From the NCBI GenBank assembly GCA_948857205.1, contig CAQPRV010000115.1, positions 1-43,102 on the forward strand: a stretch of DNA of 43,102 nucleotides. Direction: 5' to 3'. The translations under genes and the position numbers were made by a program. The notes under the pieces were generated by a model. The model made no database searches, was not told the DNA's origin, and was given only the letters and a program-made list of their open reading frames with translations. The DNA comes from an uncultured Clostridia bacterium. Its GTDB lineage: Bacteria > Bacillota > Clostridia > TANB77 > CAG-508. Shown here piece by piece: positions 33,980 through 40,494 of the stretch (position 1 is its first letter; each line of letters opens with the position of its first letter).

Positions 33980-35248
33980 ATGGTTAATGTAAGAAAAAGG
34001 GGAAAGGTGTATCAATATCAATTTGAGATTGCACCAGTTGATGGAACAAGAAAATACGTCAACAAATCAGGTTTTAAAACCAAAGCAGAAGCAGAGAAGG
34101 CAGGCATAATAGCGTATAACGAATATACGCAAACAGGACACAGTTTTACGCCAAATACAATGTCATATTCAGATTATTTAGATTATTGGCTTAGAGAACA
34201 TTGTCAGATTAATTTAAAGTATCATACGATACAGGCATATTCAAACATTATAAAAAATCATATTAAACCAAGATTAGGATTTTATAGGTTATCACAAATA
34301 ACGACATCTACACTTCAAGAATTTTTAAACAATTTATATGTAGAAAAAGCTTTTTCAAAGAACTTTATGAAAAATATATTGAAGGTATTAAAAACATCAT
34401 TTTCGTATGCAACAGATGTAGTAGGATTTGTAAAAGAAAATCCTGCATTAAAAGTAAGAATCCCAAGATATGATGTTCCAGAAGAAGATCCTGCTCATAT
34501 ATTTAGTAAAGAAGAAATTGAAATAATTCTTGAAAGATTTCAAAATAACCACGCATTTTATTATGCAATACTAACAGCTTATCATACAGGATTAAGAGTT
34601 TCAGAAGTATTTGGACTAACCTGGAATGACATAGATTTAGAAAAGAAGACACTAACTGTCAATAAAAATATTTTAAAAAAGAACCAAAATGGAGCTACAC
34701 ACGGAAGACATATAAGTGGTAAAGCGACAACAGTATGGTATTTTGGTACTTGTAAAACAAAAAGTAGTTATAGGACTATTGAAATTGGAGATACTTTAGT
34801 AAATGCTTTAAAGGAATTTAAAGCAGAACAAGAAAGAAATAAAGAAGAATATGGCAATTTATATATGAAACATTATATGAAAGAAACATCTAATTATTAT
34901 AATAATAAACCAGAGATAAAAATATTAAATGCTTATTCAGAATTAGATATTGCTTTACCAGAAGTTGATCTTGTATTTGTAAAACATAATGGAGTATTTG
35001 AAGGAACAGATACTTGTAAATATCCGTTTAAGGTAATTCATTATGAATTAGGAATAAACTGTAGATTTCACGATTTTAGAGATACACACGCAACAAGATT
35101 AATTGAAGCAGGAGCAGATATAAAAGCTGTTTCAAAAAGATTAGGTCATAGTACAATAAAAACAACTTATGAGATATATGTAAGAGTAACAGCTAAAATG
35201 AATAATGATGTAGTCGAAAAATTTGAGCAATTTGCTTTATCATCATAA
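33980..35248 (+). CDS. int: Tyrosine recombinase/integrase
   Basis: 422 aa from ATG 33980 (AAAGGAG upstream). The open frame runs back to 33656 inside secA, but the extra residues are antiframe secA and intergenic DNA. Domains: an arm-binding N-terminus (KRGKVYQYQFEIAPVDGTRK, about 6-50), a SAM-like core-binding domain (MSYSDYLDYWLREH, 61-165) and the catalytic domain (175-410). Catalytic residues are complete: R206 in HTGLRVSEVFGL, K261, H364 and R367 in FHDFRDTHATRL, H390 in RLGHS, and Y400. This is the Tn916/phage integrase type used by ICEs and prophages of Firmicutes. Located at the left end of the element, pointing inward. Confidence 0.93.
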   Translation: MVNVRKRGKVYQYQFEIAPVDGTRKYVNKSGFKTKAEAEKAGIIAYNEYTQTGHSFTPNTMSYSDYLDYWLREHCQINLKYHTIQAYSNIIKNHIKPRLGFYRLSQITTSTLQEFLNNLYVEKAFSKNFMKNILKVLKTSFSYATDVVGFVKENPALKVRIPRYDVPEEDPAHIFSKEEIEIILERFQNNHAFYYAILTAYHTGLRVSEVFGLTWNDIDLEKKTLTVNKNILKKNQNGATHGRHISGKATTVWYFGTCKTKSSYRTIEIGDTLVNALKEFKAEQERNKEEYGNLYMKHYMKETSNYYNNKPEIKILNAYSELDIALPEVDLVFVKHNGVFEGTDTCKYPFKVIHYELGINCRFHDFRDTHATRLIEAGADIKAVSKRLGHSTIKTTYEIYVRVTAKMNNDVVEKFEQFALSS

Positions 35249-35290
35249 AAAAATAACTGCAAGCTAAAACGCTACGCTTGCAGTTATTAG
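35247..35290 (-). terminator. Terminator between int and the repressor
   Basis: AATAACTGCAAGC (35252-35264) pairs perfectly with GCTTGCAGTTATT (35276-35288). The T-run (TTTTTTAT) follows only on the minus strand, so it mainly stops transcripts coming from the repressor gene; on the plus strand the hairpin ends int. Confidence 0.75.
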
Positions 35291-35303
35291 GTATACATAA
35301 AAC

Positions 35304-35332
35304 TTGAAAATATTGTAAATTTATGCTAAAAT
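35304..35332 (+). promoter_or_regulatory. Promoter of the 45-aa gene
   Basis: TTGAAA (35304-35309), exactly 17 bases, TAAAAT (35327-35332), 15 bases before the ATG at 35348. The transcript would run into the 3' end of the repressor gene on the opposite strand. Confidence 0.5.
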
Positions 35333-35347
35333 ATGGGCAAGGGAAAG

Positions 35348-35485
35348 ATGAGTGCAAAAAATGTCGAAAAAAATCAAAATTTCATCAAGTATTATGAACT
35401 TTACAAACAATTAAGAAATGAAGGATATACAAAAGAACAAATCTTAATCATTATTAGGAAGGTTTTCAACAGGAACAACAATTAG
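35348..35485 (+). CDS. 45-aa small protein overlapping the repressor 3' end
   Basis: ATG at 35348 with CAAGGGAAAG upstream and its own promoter; stop at 35485. Product: MSAKNVEKNQNFIKYYELYK, then a helical QLRNEGYTKEQILIIIRKVF and a short Asn tail. The last 42 bases overlap, antisense, the end of the repressor gene at 35444-35914. Looks like a folded helical peptide rather than chance, though unrecognised. Convergent overlap could let the two transcripts interfere. Confidence 0.45.
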   Translation: MSAKNVEKNQNFIKYYELYKQLRNEGYTKEQILIIIRKVFNRNNN

Positions 35486-35914
35486 TTTTGCAGATTCTAA
35501 AGCTTTATCAGGCTCTTGATAAAGCTTTTTATTATCCTTAATAACCTTTTCAAATAATTCAAGATGTTCTTTTTTTATTTCTTCATCAGCTTTTAATGCA
35601 CCAACACTAACTAAGGTTTCTTTTAGAAAAGAATACGTTTGAGCAGATTCAGCAAGTATTTTCAATTGTGGATCTGAATTAGTAAGAACTTCAATATCAA
35701 CATTTAAAAAATTACAAATTTTTAATACTGTAGAAACGTGAGGATAATTATAACCTTTACAAATATTTGTGATAGTTCCTTTTGTAACTCCAATACCTTT
35801 TGCTAAATCAACTTTTTTCATTTGTAATTGATCCAAAAGTTTTTCTAAATTTTTTCCAAAACTAGAATTATATATAATATCATTATTGTTGTTTTTTTTA
35901 TTATCTTTTGGCAT
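35444..35914 (-). CDS. XRE/cI-like repressor of the mobile element
   Basis: 156 aa. A polar start (MPKDNKKNNNND) leads to an HTH_3 domain, residues about 20-75: FGKNLEKLLDQLQMKKVDLA, KGIGVTKGTITNICKGYNYP and VLKICNFLNVDIEVL. The C-terminal half is helical and charged, with no peptidase (LexA-type) motif, so induction would not be by self-cleavage. Transcribed divergently from the replication genes across a 530-base control region with AACTTAAATT-type half-sites. AAAGGAG precedes the ATG. Role as the element's repressor is inferred from position and fold. Confidence 0.85.
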   Translation of the reverse strand: MPKDNKKNNNNDIIYNSSFGKNLEKLLDQLQMKKVDLAKGIGVTKGTITNICKGYNYPHVSTVLKICNFLNVDIEVLTNSDPQLKILAESAQTYSFLKETLVSVGALKADEEIKKEHLELFEKVIKDNKKLYQEPDKALESAKLIVVPVENLPNND

Positions 35915-35946
35915 AAAAAACTCCTTTCAGTTAATTTGGATATATT

Positions 35947-36160
35947 TATTTAAGTTGAATTTAAGTTAAATTGCAATTTCAATAAAGTTAAAAATAGCAA
36001 CTTAAATTTGCTTCATTTAATTAACCTTTAATACATTATAAAGAAAAAAGCGAAATTAATCAAGTCATTTTACAAAAAAATATCAATTATCTGTACTTTT
36101 TTATTAAAATATCTTGACACATTTTAATAAGAGTGATATATATTTTATTGAACTTAAGTT
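35947..36160. promoter_or_regulatory. Operator-like half-sites between the divergent repressor and replication genes
   Basis: AACTTAAATT-type decamers occur four times: inverted at 35947-35956 and 35958-35967 (tandem, 11-base step, at the likely repressor promoter), direct at 35999-36008, and as AACTTAAGTT at 36151-36160 just after the early promoter. Sites at both promoters and a helical-turn spacing are what a cI-type switch would show. The region is AT-rich, so some similarity may be chance. Confidence 0.5.
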
Positions 36161-36390
36161 TAAATTAGATGTAAAAAAAGGAGGAAAGAGTATGAAAAAT
36201 GGCTAAACAAAAGCAAAAACATATTTTTTTTGAAAAATAAGTACAGACAATTGATACAATTCTAATAATAAAGTGGACATTGTAACAATTTATTTTTTAC
36301 ATATAAAGTACAACAAATTGATACTAATGTGTGAGAGTTCTATTAAATTAGAATTTTATTTTTAAATTAGAAGTACAGACAATTGATACA
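36080..36390. repeat. Iteron-like repeats GTACAGACAATTGATACA upstream of the replication genes
   Basis: Exact copies at 36241-36258 and 36373-36390, a variant GTACAACAAATTGATACTA at 36308-36326 and an inverted variant ATATCAATTATCTGTAC at 36080-36096. The three direct copies are spaced 67 and 65 bases. Between them, ACATTGTAAC (36277-36286) is the reverse complement of the core of the iterons inside the replication gene. The 532-base stretch 35915-36446 thus holds operators, a promoter and these repeats but no gene of size. Confidence 0.65.
36114..36142 (+). promoter_or_regulatory. Early (replication) promoter of the element
   Basis: Perfect TTGACA (36114-36119), exactly 17 bases, TATATA (36137-36142), with an operator-like site right after it and a strong AAAAGGAGGAAAG at 36178. 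That ribosome binding site leads only to a four-codon ORF (MKNG) and an overlapping 13-codon ORF (36199-36240, MAKQKQKHIFFEK) whose start resembles that of the replication protein MAKKKGKQKRYFW, possibly a duplicated remnant or leader. Confidence 0.65.
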
Positions 36391-36446
36391 AAAAATATGT
36401 GAATATTAAAAAATATAATTTTATTACAGCAAAATAGGAGAAAACT

Positions 36447-36653
36447 ATGAGCGAGTTTATTAGAAAAGAGTTTTTAAGGTTTATATATCAATTCATATTA
36501 AATAAGAAATATAGCACAGCAGAAAAGCTAATGGATTTTTTAATTAATAATGAAAATGATATAAATTTGGTTAATTGGTATTTAGAATTTAAAAAATTAT
36601 TATATGAAAGACCATTAATAATTTGTCAAAGAATCAGGGAATATTTGAGGTAA
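36447..36653 (+). CDS. 68-aa protein of unknown function
   Basis: ATG at 36447 with AATAGGAG upstream. The product (MSEFIRKEFLRFIYQFILNK, AEKLMDFLINNENDINLVNW, ending RIREYLR) is helical and amphipathic, without cysteines or a clear membrane segment. It lies directly between the iteron region and the replication protein, 44 bases ahead of the latter, so it is probably an early gene of the element. Not recognised. Confidence 0.6.
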   Translation: MSEFIRKEFLRFIYQFILNKKYSTAEKLMDFLINNENDINLVNWYLEFKKLLYERPLIICQRIREYLR

Positions 36654-36697
36654 GCAAAAGAATTAAAAAAATATACAAGAGAAAAGGAGAAATTATT

Positions 36698-37726
36698 ATG
36701 GCAAAGAAAAAAGGAAAACAAAAAAGATATTTTTGGTTAAAACTAAAAGAGGATTGGTTTAGTGGTACAACTGAAAAATATCTAAAATCATTACCAGCAG
36801 GAGATAGTTTGCTAATAACATATTTAAAAATTCAATTGATAAGTTTAAAAACAGAAGGATTTTTAAAATATGAAAGATTATTACCATCTGCAGAAGAAGA
36901 AATAGCAATGTTAATTGATGAACCAGTAAATAATGTAAGATTACTTATAAATGTATTATTAAAGACAGGGGCAATCGAAAGACTAGATGATAATTCTCTT
37001 TATTTGTTATCTTTACAAAATTTAATTGGCTCAGAAGGTAGTAGTACAGATAGAGTAAGAAGATTCAGAGAAAGACAAAAGGCGTTACAATGTAACAATA
37101 ATCAGTTACAAATAGAAGGCGAAACAATTGAAACAATTGGAACAGAAGTGGAAAATTCAAAAGCGTTACAATGTAACGAAAATGTAACGCAAGATGATAA
37201 TGACGAAAATTTGAAAATATTGCAAAATCTGGATTTGAAGGCACAGCGTTACAATGTAACACAAATGAAACGTAATGGTAACGGAGAGAAAGAGCAAGAA
37301 CAAGATTTAGAGCAAGAACTAGAGCAAAATAACACTACACTAGACTACACTACACTTGAAATTATATTTAATTATATAAATAAATATGAAGTGAAAAAAC
37401 AATTAGATTTTTCTCTCACAGAAGAGCAACAAAAAGAACAAGCTAGAATGTTTTTAGTAATAAATACACTTAAAAAACTAGAACTATATTTACCAGATGA
37501 AAAAGCATTGGAGATTATGACAAAAGATAGACAAAAAGATTTGCTTATTCAATATTACGTTATAGATGAATTTTCTAAAAGTCCATATAATTTTTTACTT
37601 TATAAATTAAATACAGAAAATTTTAATTTTAGATATAAAAAAGCAATGAAGTACGTTGATAAATCAGACTTGGAAAGATTTGTAAGCTATTTAATAGCTT
37701 GTTTGCAAGAGGAATTACTAGGTTAA
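36698..37726 (+). CDS. Phage replisome organiser-type replication protein
   Basis: 342 aa from ATG 36698 (GAAAAGGAG upstream; an upstream start at 36623 has none). The first 120 residues (KRYFWLKLKEDWFSGTTEKY, LPAGDSLLITYLKIQLISLK, then GFLKYERLLPSAEEEIAML) match the N-terminal winged-helix domain of phage replisome organisers, which bind the origin. A low-complexity middle (about 125-220), which holds the origin-like iterons in its DNA, leads to an acidic EKEQEQDLEQELEQ stretch and a helical DnaD-like C-terminus. Proteins of this type recruit the host DnaC/DnaB helicase. No helicase loader gene is recognised beside it. Confidence 0.8.
   Translation: MAKKKGKQKRYFWLKLKEDWFSGTTEKYLKSLPAGDSLLITYLKIQLISLKTEGFLKYERLLPSAEEEIAMLIDEPVNNVRLLINVLLKTGAIERLDDNSLYLLSLQNLIGSEGSSTDRVRRFRERQKALQCNNNQLQIEGETIETIGTEVENSKALQCNENVTQDDNDENLKILQNLDLKAQRYNVTQMKRNGNGEKEQEQDLEQELEQNNTTLDYTTLEIIFNYINKYEVKKQLDFSLTEEQQKEQARMFLVINTLKKLELYLPDEKALEIMTKDRQKDLLIQYYVIDEFSKSPYNFLLYKLNTENFNFRYKKAMKYVDKSDLERFVSYLIACLQEELLG
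37082..37284. other. Origin-like iterons inside the replication gene
   Basis: GCGTTACAATGTAAC occurs exactly at 37082-37096, 37163-37177 and 37246-37260, spaced 81 and 83 bases; each contains the palindrome GTTACA-a-TGTAAC. Partial arms (GTTAC at 37105, GTAACGC at 37184, GGTAACGG near 37277) lie beside them. The first two are read as ALQCN, the third as QRYNV, so the DNA and not the protein is conserved. This resembles phage origins that lie in the initiator gene. Confidence 0.7.
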
Positions 37727-37769
37727 AAGAGTATAATTTTATGTTTTTTTATATTTTTAGGAGTTAGAA

Positions 37770-38030
37770 ATGAAACAGATTATTATGCAATTAAAGGCAT
37801 TAGGAGTAATAAGATTTGTTTTATTCTATTTACTTGTAGCATTAGAGTTTATATTAAATTTACCATATATCATCATTAGAAATATTTATTTAATATTCAA
37901 TCTAATGTTTAAGAGAACAGACAAATTTTTTGAAAGAGAACGAATTATATTACTCCTAAAAATAGGTTTTACCAGAAAATTTTTATATAAATGTAAAGAG
38001 GATTATAAGCATTATATAAAAAACTTATAA
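37770..38030 (+). CDS. 86-aa hydrophobic protein of unknown function
   Basis: ATG at 37770 with TTAGGAG upstream. Residues about 15-47 (IRFVLFYLLVALEFILNLPY and IIIRNIYLIFNLMF) could make one or two membrane helices, followed by a basic tail (RKFLYKCKEDYKHYIKNL). Part of the run of small genes after the replication protein. No family recognised. Confidence 0.6.
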   Translation: MKQIIMQLKALGVIRFVLFYLLVALEFILNLPYIIIRNIYLIFNLMFKRTDKFFERERIILLLKIGFTRKFLYKCKEDYKHYIKNL

Positions 38031-38068
38031 AATTTAATTTTATTACAAAAGAAATTGGAGGAATTGTA

Positions 38069-38578
38069 ATGGGGCAAAAAGTTTATACGCAAAAAGAGAT
38101 TAGTATAATGTTTAATAAATCTTTAGCACTATTAGCTCATTACAAAAAAGAACTAATAGAAAAAGGATATATGTATAAAAATGAAAAGGGGAAAAATGTA
38201 ATAAATCAGGAAGGAGCAGAATATTTAAGGCGAAGATTTGCTGAAATAGACCAATCTAAAAGAAAAAATAAAAATGTAAAAGAAGATAAAATTGTATTAG
38301 AGCAAGAAGTTAAAATTTTACAAAAAGAAAAAGAGTGGTACAAAGATAAACTAGAATATTACAAGAATCAAGCTGAAGATTGGAAAAAACAAGCAGAAAA
38401 TTGGAAAGATGAAAAAAATAAGGAGTATAAAGATAAAGAAATTTGGAGAGAAATGGCTATAAAAAATGAAAGAATACTTTTAGAAAATCGAAAGATGTTA
38501 CTATCATCTTCCAAAGAAAAACCTAATATTTTTAAAAAATTAAAACAAAAAGAAAGGGGAAATAATGAAGGAGCTTGA
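38069..38578 (+). CDS. DNA-binding-like coiled-coil protein
   Basis: 169 aa. Residues 1-55 look like a winged helix-turn-helix (YTQKEISIMFNKSLALLAHY, KKELIEKGYMYKNEKGKNVI); residues about 75-135 form a coiled coil with heptad-like repeats (YKNQAEDWKKQAENWKDEKN); the tail is basic. This architecture resembles small plasmid and phage accessory replication or DUF536-like proteins. ATTGGAGG precedes the ATG. Its last 14 bases overlap the next gene. Assignment is structural only. Confidence 0.65.
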   Translation: MGQKVYTQKEISIMFNKSLALLAHYKKELIEKGYMYKNEKGKNVINQEGAEYLRRRFAEIDQSKRKNKNVKEDKIVLEQEVKILQKEKEWYKDKLEYYKNQAEDWKKQAENWKDEKNKEYKDKEIWREMAIKNERILLENRKMLLSSSKEKPNIFKKLKQKERGNNEGA

Positions 38579-38747
38579 TGGAAAATATTGTTTATATGAA
38601 AAGAGTAATTATGTTTGTGGCATATTGAAAGTTAAGGATTGCAAAAAATGTAAATTTAAAGTTCCAAATACAGAAGAAAATTATCAAAAGAAAATAATAC
38701 AGGTTGAGAAAGATATTGATATGTATAAGGCTAAACATCTCATTTAA
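38565..38747 (+). CDS. 60-aa cysteine-containing small protein
   Basis: ATG at 38565 inside the end of the previous gene, with AAAGGGG upstream. Cysteines are placed as C9, C18, C27 and C30 (GKYCLYEKSNYVCGILKVKD, then CKKCKF), a spacing found in small zinc-binding phage proteins, followed by a charged helix. No family recognised; likely translationally coupled to the upstream gene. Confidence 0.6.
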   Translation: MKELDGKYCLYEKSNYVCGILKVKDCKKCKFKVPNTEENYQKKIIQVEKDIDMYKAKHLI

Positions 38748-38761
38748 TATAGGAGGTCCAA

Positions 38762-39040
38762 ATGGAAGAAGTTAATTTAGAAGAATTTCTATTAAAATAT
38801 GATTTTAGAATAACTAATGATAAAGATATTCCTTTAACAAGAGTTATAAGAATATGTTTAGATACAGTTGGAGAAAATGATTGGATATATTTTGGATTAT
38901 ATTATTTTGATTCAGAAGAAAACATTCGTAAAAGATTAAGACTTGTATTAAATGAAAAAATTTTAAAACAATACATATCGAATTTCTATTATGATGAAGA
39001 GAGAAAAGTCTTCAGTATATATTTAGAAGATAGGAGTTAA
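38762..39040 (+). CDS. 92-aa acidic protein of unknown function
   Basis: ATG at 38762 with a strong ATAGGAGGT upstream, 14 bases after the preceding gene. The product is acidic with mixed strand and helix (LEEFLLKYDFRITNDKDIPL, DWIYFGLYYFDSEENIRKRL, ending FSIYLEDRS). No motif recognised. Part of the same presumed early operon. Confidence 0.6.
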   Translation: MEEVNLEEFLLKYDFRITNDKDIPLTRVIRICLDTVGENDWIYFGLYYFDSEENIRKRLRLVLNEKILKQYISNFYYDEERKVFSIYLEDRS

Positions 39041-39067
39041 AAATAAACAGTTAAGGAGGATTTTGAA

Positions 39068-39604
39068 ATGAATCAAACTAATAATGAATTTTTAGAGAAG
39101 ATGAGAGAAGTAATTAAAGAAGAATTATCTAAAATAGATGTTAGGAAGATGAGTTTTGATAGATGTTTAAATAATATAATTGTTATTTTAGAAAATTACA
39201 AAACTTTAAAACAATTCACAGCACAGGTTGAAAACGTAAAGTTTAGTAAAGAAGAAATAGACCAGGCAAAACAAAAAGAAATTGAAAAAATGATGAAAGA
39301 AGTTTTTTCAAATAAAGAGATTTATTTAGAATCCTTATATAAAAAGCATTTACAAACTAGATTATTTTTGAACTTTTTAGAAGGTACGTTTGAGGAATAC
39401 ATAAAAGAAACTGAAATTTCTATGAAACCAAAAAGCGAATTGAAAATTGCAATATTATCAGAAGTGTATATGGAAGGAAAAGAGATTAAACAATTTTTGT
39501 ATGAACACAACTTGGGATATGGCAGAACATTTTATTATGCAAGGAATGAACTATATGAAGAACTAGCTGTAAGAGTATTTGGAATTTATGCACTAAAATT
39601 ATAA
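39068..39604 (+). CDS. ArpU-like / sigma region 4-like phage regulator (tentative)
   Basis: 178 aa. N-terminal charged helices (EKMREVIKEELSKIDVRKMS), a middle with LILENYKT-type helix and KQKEIEKMMKEV, and a C-terminal segment that looks like a sigma-70 region 4 helix-turn-helix: EISMKPKSELKIAILSEVYM, then GKEIKQFLYEHNLGYGRTFY and YARNELYEELAVRVFGI. The size and the FYYARNEL-type end resemble ArpU-family late transcription regulators of Firmicute phages. AAGGAGG precedes the ATG. Family link is uncertain. Confidence 0.6.
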   Translation: MNQTNNEFLEKMREVIKEELSKIDVRKMSFDRCLNNIIVILENYKTLKQFTAQVENVKFSKEEIDQAKQKEIEKMMKEVFSNKEIYLESLYKKHLQTRLFLNFLEGTFEEYIKETEISMKPKSELKIAILSEVYMEGKEIKQFLYEHNLGYGRTFYYARNELYEELAVRVFGIYALKL

Positions 39605-39641
39605 GATAGATAAGAAACAAAAGAGAAAGAAGTGATAATAT

Positions 39642-40100
39642 GTGAGATCAATTAGGAAAATACGCCAAAGAATAAAAAAGAATCCTACTGATATTCCTTA
39701 TGATGTAAAAGTATCAGTAGCAATTAGAGATAATGGAATGTGTATTAATTGTAAAAATAAAAAAGGAATAGGACAACCTAATGCTCATTTTATAGCAAGG
39801 CAATTTGGTGGACTAGGTATTGAGGAAAATATTTTAGAATTATGTGATATTTGTCATAAAGAATTTGATAATTCAATAGGTAAAGAAAAAGTACAATTAG
39901 AACAAAAGTATGAAAAATATTTGAAAAGTAAATATCCATATTGGAACAAAGAAATGTTAGTTTTAAGAAGTTATAAAATAAAAAAATGCAAGTTGTGTAA
40001 TAAAGAATTTGGAACAAAGTCAAGTAAAGAAAAGATTTGCAAGGTATGTAAAAACAATCTCAAACTAAAGCAACTTGCGTGTTCCACTAAAATTTCGTAA
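39642..40100 (+). CDS. HNH endonuclease-like protein
   Basis: 152 aa starting with GTG at 39642; the ribosome binding site (GAAAGAAGTG) is weak. Core: SVAIRDNGMCINCKNKKGIG, then NAHFIARQFGGLGIEENILE and LCDICHKEFDN, which is the HNH pattern (CxxC, AHxIxRxxGGLGxxENxxxLC, CHxxFD). The catalytic His (AHFI) and the Asn/His of the metal site are present. A second zinc ribbon (CKLCNKEF... CKVC) closes the protein. Such enzymes in phages aid packaging or recombination. The stop codon lies in the loop of the first hairpin of the RNA candidate at 40084. Confidence 0.78.
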   Translation: MRSIRKIRQRIKKNPTDIPYDVKVSVAIRDNGMCINCKNKKGIGQPNAHFIARQFGGLGIEENILELCDICHKEFDNSIGKEKVQLEQKYEKYLKSKYPYWNKEMLVLRSYKIKKCKLCNKEFGTKSSKEKICKVCKNNLKLKQLACSTKIS

Positions 40101-40232
40101 GAAATTTAGTGGCAGGATAAGAAAAACGGAGGTTTTTCTGGTTACACTTAGAAAGACAAGCTTTCTAGTCCTCTTTTAGAGCTAAAAATGTTAAGAGGAT
40201 TTAAAGATGGCATACACTTCGGTGTATTTTTT
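40084..40232 (+). ncRNA. Candidate structured RNA of five hairpins ending in a terminator
   Basis: In order: CCACTaAAATTTC/GAAATTTAGTGG with a GTAA (GNRA) loop (40084-40112); AGAAAAAC/GTTTTTCT with loop GGAG (40120-40139); TAGAAAG/CTTTCTA (40149-40167); CCTCTT/AAGAGG with an inner TTTTAG/CTAAAA alternative (40170-40198); ATACAC/GTGTAT with a UUCG loop and a T-run (40212-40232), which is a terminator. Five consecutive stems with two special tetraloops in 150 bases without an ORF is far from the local background. No known class assigned. Confidence 0.5.
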
Positions 40233-40261
40233 AGCAAAGGATAATGGAGGAACATTGAAAA

Positions 40262-40480
40262 ATGGCTATTTTTATAACAGTATTCATAACAATAGTGCTT
40301 TTTTGTATAGTTTTTCTTTTATATTGTTGTATTGTTGTAGGAAATCAAAGTAAAACTGATGAAGAAAGAGAATTTGAAAATTTAGAACAGTCAGAATATA
40401 TAAAGAAATCAAAAGAAATAAAAAAGCAAAATAAGAAAAATAGATATAAAGATAAAAATGATAAAATTATTTATCTTTAA
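40262..40480 (+). CDS. 72-aa single-pass membrane protein
   Basis: ATG at 40262 with AATGGAGG upstream. Residues 2-28 form one transmembrane helix (IFITVFITIVLFCIVFLLYC), followed by a highly charged Lys/Glu-rich cytosolic tail. The gene sits 14 bases before the topoisomerase gene. No family recognised. Confidence 0.6.
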   Translation: MAIFITVFITIVLFCIVFLLYCCIVVGNQSKTDEEREFENLEQSEYIKKSKEIKKQNKKNRYKDKNDKIIYL

Positions 40481-40494
40481 GAAAGTAGGTACAG

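Noticed and set aside
35444..35485. Toxin-antitoxin pair formed by the 45-aa ORF and the XRE gene
   Set aside because: The two are convergent, not an operon, and the small protein has no toxin-like features; a repressor switch explains the context better.
36192..36240. Mini-ORFs MKNG and MAKQKQKHIFFEK after a strong ribosome binding site as genes
   Set aside because: Four and thirteen codons only; mentioned with the early promoter as a possible leader or remnant.
36241..36390. GTACAGACAATTGATACA repeats as a CRISPR array
   Set aside because: Units of 18 bases with about 48-base AT-rich spacing, one degenerate and one inverted elsewhere; iteron-like, no cas genes.
37082..37284. Spaced palindromic repeats as a CRISPR array
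   Set aside because: Only three 15-base units lying inside a coding region, with coding spacers and no cas genes.
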